Source: Amoebidium appalachense (lineage: Eukaryota > Ichthyosporea). From it: a stretch of DNA of 64,000 nt. The stretch covers positions 20,088,001 through 20,152,000 of the forward strand of contig CAVNZM010000001.1 in assembly GCA_963693365.1 (NCBI GenBank), written 5' to 3'. The first letter of the stretch is position 1, and the number at the start of each line of letters is the position of its first letter. Shown piece after piece: positions 18,322 to 37,054 of this stretch. Under the pieces are notes generated by a model. That model did not search any database. It had not been told where the DNA came from and was given only the letters and a program-made list of their open reading frames with translations. The position numbers and the translations under genes were made by a program.

Positions 18322-18823
18322 CAATGGCAAAGCGCTTCCGGCTGGCCCGCAGCCGTGACACACACACACCGCAGGCACACGTGTGTGCAGTTTGCAATAA
18401 CAAAAACACCATCACATGACAAGGACTAAGACGCTTGCAGTACTAGTGTACCAGCTATCTAGGGACTGAGTGCGACATACAGTTTAGTGTTCAACTTGTA
18501 TCCTGCCCAGCCACATCTTCAAATTTGGAGAGCTCCCCTTATAGACTTACATGGACATCACACCCTGTGGCGGAGATCTATCTTAATCCTCACACTTACA
18601 CACGGTTGACCTCAGTTAAGGGAGCTCACCCAGCAATAGCAGCTTTAAGTTTACAGTGTAAAAAGGGCTTTGTCACACGCTTCAGCACATATTATTGCCC
18701 TACTCAGTGTGCGTGTGTGTGCATCGGTTATCTTTTCTTGCTAAACCGATTAGTGCACGCACCTCTACGCAAGTAACCATCAACCGAACACCAAACGCAA
18801 TTTTTGCGTAATTCAACGTCAGG

Positions 18824-19468
18824 ATGATGGACCCTATGATGGGGCTGGGCGGGCAGCCCAAGCCCGAGCAGGCCAAACTCCCTTTTAAGCAGCGTATGGC
18901 CATACTGAGGGACGACTACGTGTCCAGCACTAAGGGAATGCTGCAGCACTGGCGCTCACGGCCCCTCGCCACTACTCTGTGGTTCGTGCCTGCCCCTTCC
19001 CCCGTTTCCCTCCCTCCCTCCTCTCTCTTCCTCTCTCGTTTTCTTTCCCACCTACCCCCCTCCCCTCCTGCCCCCCGTCCCACCCTCCCTCCCTCCCCCC
19101 CCCCACACACACACAAACACGCACACACACGAATTTTCATTCCCTTCCTCCCCTTCCTCCCCCCCCTCCCCCCCTCCCCCCCCCCCCCCCCCCCCCCAGC
19201 TCCCTGTTTTTGCCTCCCTCCTCTACGAACTATCCACTGCCGTCTGATGCGCGAGTGCCTATTTGCGTGTGGCTCTGAATACATTTTCAACGCATGGCAC
19301 ATATATCCAGGCACGCCCTTTAAAGAGAAAACTGCACACTACGACATGGCCCGTGCATGCTACGCATATATATGGACCCCCTCCCCAGCCTCTCCCCCCC
19401 CCCCCCCCCCTCCTCTTCGCCCGGCTTTTCCTGCCCCCCCCCCCCCCCCTCCCTCTCCCCCCTTCCCC

Positions 19469-19502
<34 letters not shown>

Positions 19503-19898
19503 CTCTCTCTCTCCCCCCTCGCCCCCCAAACCTCCTCCCTTCTTCCCTCGCTTCCTTCTCCGTCCCCCCCCATGCTTTCCAAAACCACTGCTCCCAACAC
19601 TCCTCCTCGTCTGCCCACAGCAGCACCCCCACGGCCAAAACACACAACACACACACACACATACAGGGAGGGAGGGAGGGAGAGAGAGTGAGAGTGAGAG
19701 TGAGAAAGTGAGAGGGAAATAGGGAGAGACATTTTTTTGCTGCCTGGCACAAAAACATGCTTCCTCTTCTCACATTCGGTAGTTACCTCAGGCAAGTATA
19801 GCAGCTCACACCTCATTTCTTGTTCCCCATCCCACCCCCCCCAGCCTCCGTACTTCTTTCCACACACACCATGACTCCCATCGCAGTCTAAGCCTTTT

Positions 19899-19962
<64 letters not shown>

Positions 19963-20341
19963 CACATGCACACACATACACACACGTACACAGGGCTGTT
20001 GGGCTAGCCACGACTGCACTGATAGTGAGTGCGGTACCGAACCTGCGAGACTACGAAGACCAACTGGTCACGTGCATGGATGAGCTGTCGGAGATACCCG
20101 CAGGCATCCGGAGTCGACGCGCTACAGACTACATCGTGGTACGTGCTTGGTGTTTGTGTGCAAGTGCGCACATGCTCGTGTGCGTGTGGGTGGGTGGGTG
20201 GGTGGGTAGGAGTGGGTGTTTGCAATGTGGGGTCTGGGTCTGGCTGTGCCGGAGTGGTTGTGTCTTGTCCTGGTTTTTTTTTTTTTTTTTTTTGTGTGCG
20301 GGTGTGTGGGTGTGTGTGTGTGTGTGTGTGTGTGTGGTGGT

Positions 20342-20372
<31 letters not shown>

Positions 20373-20724
20373 GGGGGGGGGGAGGGGGGGAGGGGGGAGG
20401 GGGGTCGGTGTGTTAAAGGGCTGTGCGTATATGGAAGGTGTAGGGGAATTCTTCAGAAAGGGGATGTGGGTGGTTTTTTTTTTTTTTTTGGCGGGGGGGG
20501 AGGGAGATGAATCATCGGTGGTTCGTATCGGCAGGCGAAGAGCATGCTGGACGGGTCCGTTGTGCATTTTTTATCTTTGGATTGAGCACCCGCCCAGGGG
20601 GGAGGGGGGGGGGGGGATATGTGTTTCCAAGTGCAGGAACTGATAGTGGTGTACGGTAGCTTCAATCTTCCTATGCAAGAAAGCAGTTTAGTTTTCGATT
20701 CTGTTAACATTCTTTCTTTTTTGT

Positions 20725-20761
<37 letters not shown>

Positions 20762-21791
20762 GGAAGGAGGGGAGGAGGGCTACGTGTGTGTGTAGTGTCG
20801 ACCTACATGGCTGCTATCTGCTTCCCTCTTTTTTTTTTATACCTCGATTGGCTTTATTGTTGGCCCTCCGCACCCGGGCAGGGATGAAATTTTGTTTTCT
20901 TCGTGCCTTTTGGGGGTTTTTTAATTTTATTTTATTTTATTTTATTTCTATTTATTTTTTTTTTTTGGGGGGGGGGGGGGGGGGGAACCACCTGCAGGTG
21001 GTAGTGGTTGAATATTGATGCCTGCTGGGGGAGTGTGTGCGCGCGCGTGCGTGTACGGAAGGAGGGGAAAGGGGGGGGGGGGGGGGGGAGGGGGGGGAGT
21101 CTTTGTGTGTGTGTGTCTTTCTGTGTGTGTGGGCCGTGCGTCCGCGCGCACGCGCTGTGTGTGTGTGTCTGTGTGCCTGGTTGTGTGATCCAGAGTTGTA
21201 TGTGACTCCCACTTGCGTATTAGGACTAGAAACTGATAACACAGCCCACATAAATAACCCTCTGCTATTAGGCCTTTTTTAACGCATTAATTCGATTGGT
21301 GCGCAGGAGATGGAGAGTCTGCGTGCCCAGCGTCTTCTGAGAGTCAGACACTATGGCTTGTTTTCTCTTCTGCACGAAGTAGACTATGCCCCAGACAACG
21401 TCCTCTTTGCTGCACACGTCATTGGGTGAGCAAGATTTTCTTTCCCTCCCCCCCCCCCCCTCCCCTCCCCCCCCTTCCTTCCCCCCCTTCCCCATCCTCT
21501 GGGGCCTCACCAAGCGACACAAACTCATTTGCAGTCGTCTGTTTTACAAAGGTTAGAAGAACAGGGTGAATTACAAAGAGAAGACGACGATGTAGCACAC
21601 ACCTGTGCAGATCTATGGTGGCACTTAGACGGAAGCACAGGCACAGGCACATGCGCACACCTACACAAGCACACAAGCACGCTTGCGCACATTCCCGTAG
21701 TGGGAACGAGTCATCACAATGATTCCAGCCATGCAGATGCACACCTTCGAGCACCTGGCTTATTAACAACTCCATACACCTACTGTGCCCC

Positions 21792-21837
<46 letters not shown>

Positions 21838-22056
21838 CCCCCCCCCCCCCCCCCCCCCCCCACCTTCCGCCGGGTTTGTCGATTTGAGTAGATTAATATA
21901 GTTGACGGGAAGGGGGGAGGGGAGGGGAAGGTGGGCATGCATGATGCAAGTTATTGTTTTGTGTGTATGGTTGTAGGGGGCTTTTCTTTTTTTTTTTTTG
22001 TTTTGTTTTGTTTTGTTGTTTTTTGTTGTTTTTTTTGTGGTGGTGGTGGTGTTATT

Positions 22057-22115
<59 letters not shown>

Positions 22116-22351
22116 AAGAGGCACTTGTTTGCAAGTGACCTTGGTATAGCCAGTGGTCTATATGGCACGTAGATGGCAAAGCACGCGTGAACATGTGCAT
22201 ATCCCAGTTCTGATAGGCTATGGGTCAACTTTGCAGGACTGGCCAACCAAATTTGGTGGAAGGGTGGAAGGACAGTGTGCGCGATTTCGGGTTTGCCGGA
22301 CGATGGTTTCTGCTCGATCTCAACATGAAAGATTGCGACATTGCCGATTGA
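18824..22351 (+). CDS. TIMM29: TIM29-like subunit of the mitochondrial TIM22 inner-membrane translocase
   Basis: Exons: 18824-18981, 19994-20138, 21307-21425, 22237-22351; phases close and give 178 residues. TIM29 helps assemble the TIM22 complex, which inserts carrier proteins into the mitochondrial inner membrane. Features that fit the family: LRDDY near the start where human TIM29 has LLRDY, one hydrophobic segment (residues about 52-66, ATTLWAVGLATTALIV), then the soluble stretch with RLLRVRHYGLFSLLHEV, matching the R.RYVNLGLCSLVYE block, and a last exon with DFGFAGRW...KDCDIAD matching DVGFVGRW...RDCDIND. The chain ends right after this motif, so it lacks the longer tail of the vertebrate protein. 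The join from exon 3 to exon 4 is the least certain; a short extra exon could lie between. The start is the first of two adjacent ATGs. Confidence 0.78.
20139..21306 (+). repeat. TIM29 intron with T/G compound tracts and GT repeats
   Basis: T-run/G-run tracts at about 20275-20294, 20474-20498 and 20957-20985; poly-G at 20357-20382, 20725-20760 and 21071-21089; GT repeats between. This is the reverse-strand form of the C-run/A-run motif seen elsewhere. Confidence 0.85.
21786..22113 (+). repeat. long poly-C followed by T-run/G-run tract in the last TIM29 intron
   Basis: Poly-C with two T interruptions at about 21790-21861, and a T-rich tract passing into about 48 G at 22066-22113. Read on the minus strand the second is again C-run then A-run. 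Confidence 0.9.
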
Positions 22352-22534
22352 TTGCAATCGTATGTATGTATTAACCTAATTAAAACCAGATCTAACCGGG
22401 TTCTGTGTCTCGTATCTGGGTTTGAGTTTTCAACCCTCGTGGTATATTTAGATGAGGGTTTGCTTTTTTTTTTTTTCCCGGCCCTTTTTCGTGAATGTGG
22501 TAGGGTAAAGTGACAGCTTGAATCTTGTGGCTAA

Positions 22535-22612
<78 letters not shown>

Positions 22613-23287
22613 AGAAGAAGATAATATGCTTACGGGGGTTGTAGACTTGGCAGCTTGGCTAAATTTCCGGATTCCTGACAGTGTGGCTTAGGTTTTAGAT
22701 CTGATAATGGCGTGTGGATTTTCCCCCTTCTTTTTCTGTCTTTTTTTATATGCGGCCTCAGCGGTCGTGGTGGTGGCGGGCCTGGTAGTTGGGTGTGTGT
22801 TTGCGTGTGTATGCACGTGTGTGTGTTTTTGGGGGGGAGGGGGGGGGGGGGGGTCGTACATAGTAACTCGGGATCAGATCTATGGACATGCCGTCGTGTG
22901 CGGATAGACCGGGCTGGCCTCGGTTCAATGGAATGAATACAATGTCTTACCACATAAATCGTTTGTGTGGCTGTGTGCGTTCTACGATCGTGGCTATATG
23001 CACGTGCATGTGTAGGTGTCGACGCCCCTGTGTGCGGGTGAGCTGTGTGGGTGACAATGTGCATGTCGGGTATGAGGCCCATGCATGTGGGTGACACTAA
23101 TATAGCCCATGGATTTAAAATGGGTATCTAGAGTACCCGTTCCAAGCCCTTGCAGACTCTCTCTCAAATAACGTTCGATCATGATCGGGAATGGGATAAT
23201 GAATGCATTCATGAGACTAATGTAGCAGTGCATGACCGCCACCCCTAGGCCTAGATAGCCTTCCGCCCCCCTCCCTCCCCCTCCGCC

Positions 23288-23331
<44 letters not shown>

Positions 23332-23728
23332 GTCACACACGTACACACACACACACACATACCCACACACACACACACACACACACCCACCCCCCCCCCC
23401 CCCCCCCCCCAAGCTCTCAAACATACATAACACATGTACACAAGCGCACACGCACAGACAACTGTGTGTTACATCTAACCTTCCTTAGTAGATATTATTC
23501 CGGTTACCGATCATCGTAAGCCAGACCAGGTCCGGAGTACATACTACATTCATGATCTGAAAACAAATAAATTTTAGAGCTAACTAACAATCGGTAAATA
23601 AAAGGCTATGGCATGGGTGACGCCACTTCAATGATTCAGGCTACCCCACTGCCGGACTTGATATTCCATCCATCTCACGGTACACAGACCCCCAGAATTC
23701 CGAAGTTCACACCTTCCTTGATTCAGTT

Positions 23729-23778
<50 letters not shown>

Positions 23779-24313
23779 TCTACCATGATCTCCTAGCTAG
23801 ATCCAGGGATCTCTTCAAAGTTCTCGCCCCTTCAAATGATGAATAATAACGATAATGTCCCACATCGTATATTCGTACCACTTGCTTGCCATGATCAGTG
23901 GCTGGCAGATGCATGTGGGCTCTCATAAGTTTGGTGGTCATGTACCAGCAAGAACAACCCTATATATGTATACGTTGCTGCCTAAATGCAGACACGGGAT
24001 GTTGTGTGGGCGAAGCACCGTTGATTTATGTTTAAGGTGTTGTACAACCTGTAGTGTGTGCATAGGACATATTGTTACAATGTGTTTAATTTTTGTTCAC
24101 AATGTACAGTCAGTTGTAATTGTGTACATGGGCATTAATTGTTGCAGGGTTTTGCCTGATAGTGGGTCATGGACATAGGCTGTAAGCTGTGATCGACTCC
24201 ATTTGTTTCTTGTACAATTTCTTTCTTTCCTCTTCCCATTTTCCCTTCCACCGATGGTGGGTAGTAGTGAGGCTGGTTTTTGGCAGGTGGGTGGGGGTGG
24301 TGTTTTCTTTAGG

Positions 24314-24317
<4 letters not shown>

Positions 24318-24354
<37 letters not shown>

Positions 24355-24358
24355 CCCC

Positions 24359-24400
<42 letters not shown>
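24318..24400 (+). repeat. poly-C run of about 80 bases
   Basis: Nearly pure C with two T interruptions, followed by CGCCC-type repeats to about 24428. Confidence 0.9.
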
Positions 24401-24671
24401 ACGCCCCGCCCGCCCCGCCCCCCTCCCCTAGCCGGTTCTTTGCCCAGCCTATCGCGCAGTAAGAGTTTATGGTGTATGAATACGTTTTACATGACGCAAT
24501 ATGTGCAGGGTTTTAGGGGTTCATTGGCCGGGCTTTCTAGTCCAATTGCACACCTCTGTGTCTGTATCCTGCCACTCCGAGTCGAAGACATTGACGATAG
24601 AAGAGGCCTGGGTCGATTGAATGTGTTGGATGTGTACCTGCGGGTGATGAATGTGGATACGGAGGTGAGAG

Positions 24672-24850
<179 letters not shown>

Positions 24851-25080
24851 CATGTGCAAATGTGTGGTGGCGTGCATCGTGGAGGACGGAGGGGAGAGGG
24901 GGGGCTCAGGTGTCCATTGATAGCTGCAAAAGGTGCCTTGACCTATCCTTCCCTCCTCCCCTTGTTCCTTGTGTGCCTGCTTTGCCCTCTCTTCTGCAAT
25001 AGGCAGGCAAGGCAAGGGGGAGGAAAGGCGCGCGCGTCCATGCAAGTATGTTTTTTTTGGAAGAATGGGTGGGTGGGTGG

Positions 25081-25222
25081 GGTGGGGGGGGGGGGGGGGG
25101 GGGGGGGTTTGAATGCGTCCTAAAGCACGAAGTATACATAAACAACGGACAACACAATGCAGAGTGCAAACCACAAAGAGTATGCACACTAAGCAGAGCC
25201 CATCCTCAGGGGGGGGGGGGCA
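25081..25222 (-). repeat. poly-C-tailed dispersed repeat, minus-strand copy
   Basis: Reverse complement reads CCTGAGGATGGGCTCTGCTT ... GCATTCAAA then poly-C (seen here as poly-G at 25084-25106). It is the same family as 34584, 39149, 40848 and 51676. Confidence 0.85.
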
Positions 25223-25252
25223 TACCAATCAACAAACTTCCACCCCACCCTC

Positions 25253-31901
<6,649 letters not shown>

Positions 31902-33596
31902 GATTGCATGGTGCGCCTGGGCCCAAGGAGAGGTGTATGAGGAAGAACGAGCTTGACAGCTTATGGTGGCTGGTATGCGGTGTGACAGGGTAGGATAGGT
32001 CACCCAAACGGCCCAGTAGTGTCTTAAATGGAATGCCGTTGAGAGGTCAGTGCTGCATGCGTTGGTAGTTGGAGATTGACAAACAAGAAGGATGATTTAG
32101 GCTGTGTAAATGTATAAAGGCTTTCACAAACAATTTACGAACCCAAGAAAAACTCATGAACGAGAGAACCAACTTTGAAATTAGAAACTTGAAAGTGGTG
32201 AGGGGAACGTGGTTATGTGGTCACGGATTCTCCCTTTGCCTCGCAGTGCTGACCACTTATGTGAACACAATTGGGACGCTGCTTAACTTGTTGAGGAAAC
32301 TCCTTCGTACAGTACAAACAAACACAGAGGGAACTACAAGAGTTAGAGAAGATACTACTGTTACTCTCGAACCCAAACTTTCTGGAACTATTTCAGTAGA
32401 AACAGGACACGACAGCCGCCAATCACCACAGAGGGTGGGGACACCTCGTTGCGCGGGTATTCACTGGGCTTCTGATTGGCTTGAGGAAATTGAAAAGGCT
32501 AATGGCGGTGATAATTGATTGGGAAAAAGAAAAATACCTATATATGGTTAGGATTATTTGGCGGGAAGTGACGTGATTGGTATAAGAGTGATTATACAGG
32601 TCGGCAGCGCACGTGGACTCATGGCTACACTGCTACAGCACACAAGCTATGTCTAGGATAACAGTTTTCCAACACTCAAATATTGTTTTTGCAGCTGTTA
32701 GGTAATAATATTTGTAAATGATAGCCTGAAATAACTTCATTTCGCCGTTGCGTGGTGTGTACCACTTTGCGTGGGAGATCTTCGCCTAGTAACACAGGAA
32801 GACGAAGCCAATCAAACAGGTCGGCGCACATTCCCGGGTTCCCTCAGAAATTCGAATCGGAATTCCTCAGGGGCTCGAAAATGTACGAGCCAGCGAGTTC
32901 CGGGTCACTGAAGCAACGGTGACACCAAGAAGTGTAAATGCATTATATAGTGGACATGCCCCCCCCCCCCCCCCCCCCCCCCCCCCAAAAGAAGGAGCTT
33001 GTAACACCAAATCATAATTGAAAAAGAGACATGATGATAAATTTCATTGGTTGCAACCGGGTCACGATGAAGCTTTGGCTTGACCCGTTTTGACCTTGAC
33101 CCATAGGCCACCGGACTCCCGACTCCGGAATGCTTGATCAGACTCAAGTTGCAAACGATGCTCCGAGGACGCAACGCCGTGTTCTACATATGGCCGGCAT
33201 TTTCACTTCGTTGCATGAAGTAGGATTCCACCGATCGAAATATCATCTGGCTTTGAACGCTTTAGTTTGTAGTGAGATGTGTACTGTGTCTTATTGTCAT
33301 AGATTTTCTACCCTTGCCGGATGTTAATGTGACAGCTTGAACAGCACTCCAGGAAAGGAATTTGAGCGTAGAAGAACTTGGCCTGTAATGGTTTATGAAC
33401 GGGTGCTCAAGACTTGCTTCATTTGGCTGACAACGACATGAGGGAATAGCACGCTTGGGTCTAACAGCACCGACAAAACAGCGCTTTACTACTTTTCAAT
33501 AAAGCTCGATAACTTGAACATGTTGCACAAAAGAGCTTAAGGTTAGCAAAGAGTCATCTTTGAAATTGTGGCAAACACACCGCGCCGAACACTAAA
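31902..33596. promoter_or_regulatory. divergent promoter region between paralogues A and B
   Basis: 1.7 kb between the two ATGs, mostly free of microsatellites except a poly-C at about 32959-32986. CCAAT boxes on either strand at 32419-32423, 32475-32479 and 32576-32580, and the E2F-type word TTTGGCGGGAA at 32557-32567. A 120-codon open frame at 32156-32518 has no recognisable features and is not called. Transcription start sites cannot be placed. Confidence 0.5.
32557..32567 (+). promoter_or_regulatory. E2F-like site TTTGGCGGGAA
   Basis: Exact match to the classic E2F core with T-rich flank, 9 bases before an ATTGG (inverted CCAAT) at 32576-32580. Regulation of the flanking genes by E2F is inferred. 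Confidence 0.4.
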
Positions 33597-35031
33597 ATGT
33601 CCATGTCGGGTCTTGTCCTCACGCAACCCCCTTGCCCTGCGGGGGAGTGCAAGCTCTGTGATGGACTTTCTGATTTTATGCGCAACCACGACCGGTTCAT
33701 TGAAGAATATGGGGATATAGGTCATGCGGAGTATTTCCATCTCGTGGCTGTGTGCACGTATGCAAACAGGCAGGCACGCAACCCCCCGTACCGCCTGTTT
33801 CCCTTCTTGAAGATTGAGGGGCCAAGGAAAATCACGGTCGTAGCCAAGAAGCAATTTCCTTCTGGTGTGCCGAGGGGTGTGTCCGGGATACTTATAAGAT
33901 TAAACCTGGAGTTTGGGCCGGTGAGAAGGCCCAAAATGGTTCTCTACCGGCACGGTATGACGGTGGGGGAGCTGATGACGGAGGCGAGGGTCAATAGGGA
34001 GAGGCAGGCGGTGTACATATACCCACAACTGCTGGTGCGTTCCGTCCCAATCCCCCTCCTTCCCCCCCCCCCCCCCCCCCCCCCCCCTCGCCCCCCCTGC
34101 CCAAAAAAGAAAGAAAAGAAAAAAATGCCTGCCTGCCCTTTTTTTGTTGGCCTTCTCCTGTTTGCTTTGGTGAAGGCTCTCTATCGTTCCTCTGCTCTTT
34201 GGAGGTGGCGGGTGTTTTTTGTTTTTAGCACCTTACACTCCAACCTTCCTTCCCAGCGATATCGTTACCCTGGCCCCTGAACTCTTGTCCATGTGCCTCT
34301 CTTTCCGAGGCTTTATCACTTCCTGCTCTGCTCCATCTCCCTGCTTGCGCACAAGCACATACAAACAAGCTTGCACACAAACACACACAAACACACCCTG
34401 TCCACCGCATACACTACTTGTATTCCGCCGGCTTCCTTTCTCTTCTCTTTCCCCCGTTTGTAAACCATTGTCTCCCTCTGTAGCACGTCTCTCTCCCCTC
34501 TGTTCTAAGGCAGACTCCACACCAGTTTGTTGTTGCCGCTCTCTGTTTTTGGTCGGAAAAGAGAGGCTGTTGTATAGTGCCCCCGGGTACTGTGGATGAC
34601 GTGGGCCCCCCCTGAGGATGGGCTCTGCTTATTATGCATACTCTTTATGTATGGCTTGCATTCTGCATCGTGTTATCCGTTTGTTCTTGTGTACTTCGTA
34701 CTTTTTGACGCATTCAAAACCCCCCCCCCCCCCCCCCCCCCCCTCCCGCCGCCCCCTCCCCCTTCACACACAAAAATGGGGGGGGAGGGAGGGGGGTCGC
34801 TTTACGAAAGCCTCCGCACCTCACCCACTGTACTTTGGGTCTTTCTCATGATCCCCCCCTCCCCCACCCCCCCATTCCCCCCTTCTCTCTCCCTTTCCTC
34901 TTCAACGCCCTCCACCTCATATTTTTGATCTACCTGTGAGCCACGTGTGCGCACTGACATCAGTCATTTTCACTCACACGCATACAACCACACCCAACCA
35001 CCCACCCTACACACGTACATGCGTGCACTCG

Positions 35032-35070
<39 letters not shown>

Positions 35071-36777
35071 CCCAACGCATCCCTGGAGGCAGGGTCGCTC
35101 ACCTGCTACCAGCTATATCCGGACCAAAGATTGAGCGACGTAAATGTCCCGGCAGATGCGATATTCGAAGTCACACCCTGTGTGCATATTCTCGCAGCAA
35201 TTATGGTGGCAAGGCATGTGGGGTTTAAAGGCAAGCACGATGACCTTAACCCATTACTTAAAGAAATGTCGGATTGGGACGGGCGGCAGGCTTTTAGATG
35301 GGACTTTCAGCTCACCGATTTGTGCGTTGAGGACGTTTCCCGCCGGCTTTCTCCCAGTACTCGTGCCATGTGGGACTCCCACCAGACTCTATTCTACGAA
35401 GTGCTTATGCTGCTGCGGGACTACATCCAGCAGGTGAATCGCCCGATCGACATAATCGGAGAATTCATAGCGTTCCACGGGATACTGCGGACCTATGAGT
35501 TGGCGACGGAGGACTGTGTGATCATGCAGGACAAGGGGAGGGACAGGTCTGTGCGGCACGAGAGCAGAGAGTCCGTCATGCTTGCACCAAGAGCTCCCAC
35601 GGTGTTTGGGCCCGACGGAAAGCCAACACTGTTGTATAAGGAGAACGATGGAGATAGGTTTACACCCGTTTCGTCAAGCACGAAATTGCCACCGCCGAGC
35701 ATTGACCCCCCTGCAAAAATGAATGTATGGTCGCGCTTAGGTGGTGGGTCCGGTGCGCTCGACACCGTGTCAAACCCCACCCCGCTCGGACTTTCACGTT
35801 TTCCGCCCGATGTACTCGATTTGGTGAACATCCTTGAGATGTCGGACGGGGGGTTCGGTATGATTATGATGGGACTGGCACACCGATTTGGGGGGGGGGC
35901 TCGTCGGATTTGCAAATTTACCGCATGCAGTATCGTGCACAGATGCACACTTCACTGTTTGCGATTCAGGATCCGGACGCGCTTCCGCGAACATATGCGA
36001 TGCTTTCGTCCCGGAGGTTAGCGCAGGTCACACAAGTGCATTTTATTGTTGAAGATTCATTGGTTGCACAGGCGTGTTGGGCAAAATTGATGACAAATGG
36101 ATACGACAGGTTGGTGGAAGAGTTGATTGAAACTCCCACAGGCGAAATTTCAGCGACCATGTCCCAATATGTGAAGAGCGGGGTTATGAATATGTGCATC
36201 GATTTCCTCGAAACGTTTGGCATACGAACGGATGTCACGGGGGAGCAAAGGGGGATTCTATACACGTTGTGGGATCGGACAGGGGGGTCCAAGGCGCTCA
36301 TTGGGAACATGTACAATCTCATGCTGTGGGCCGGAAACCCAGCGAAGAACAAGAAGATACTCGAGGTGTGTGCTCTCTCTCTCTCTCTCTTCTTATTTGT
36401 TTTTTGCCCTCTCCCCTCCCCTATCCCCTCGGTCTGCTAGTTTTTCTCTTTCCTTCCCCTTCTGCCCTCGTCTCCACTCTTGTCATAATGGGCTCTTCTT
36501 TTGCAGCAAAGGAGTGAGTTAGCTCTAAGAACACAACGGTTTGGAGAGATCATGTGCATGCAAGAACAAACCCCGCTTGATTTGCAATTTTGATTTGCAC
36601 GGATAGAAAAGCAGTTTTGTGCCCCAAGTGTGCATCCAGGGTTTGTTGCAGTTGCTTTTTTGTGGGGGGGTACCCCGCCTGGAAAGGAAGAGGGGGGGTT
36701 TGGGGGAAGGGGGGGGGGATTTTTCAACTTCATTTGCCCACTCGTACCATTCATGTACACTTCTCAGATTTCCCCCC

Positions 36778-36835
<58 letters not shown>

Positions 36836-37000
36836 ACACACACACACAAATGATGGGCGCTGCTTAAGTGTCTTCTGCCTGGACGCTTTTTGTTTGTATC
36901 ATTTTAAGCTGTTTGATTTCGAAGTTTTTATTTTTGTGACTTTTTGTATTTTGTCGTCTGGTTTCTCCTCGATGTTTCCATCTCTCTAATGCATACCCCC

Positions 37001-37054
<54 letters not shown>

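Larger units (their letters stand above)
16630..18823. other. intergenic region between the fusion gene and the TIM29-like gene
   Basis: Contains the triplicated unit at 17133-17360, a T-run/G-run tract at about 17359-17392, an AATAAA at about 17825 and C-rich plus CA sequence at 17944-18020. From 18100 onward it is mostly unique sequence and should hold the TIM29 promoter. No exon seen. Confidence 0.55.

Noticed and set aside
21529-21787. Open frame starting just after a good acceptor in the TIM29 intron
   Set aside because: Joining it puts TIM29 out of frame or reaches a stop, and it runs into poly-C. A very short exon (about 17 bases) here was considered but its phase does not fit exon 4.
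24507-24671. Open frame next to the long GT array
   Set aside because: A GTGAGA could be a donor at its end, but no neighbouring exon or motif supports it on either strand.
32156-32518. 120-codon open frame in the divergent promoter
   Set aside because: No recognisable motif, no paralogue, and it overlaps the CCAAT boxes. Chance open frame is likelier.
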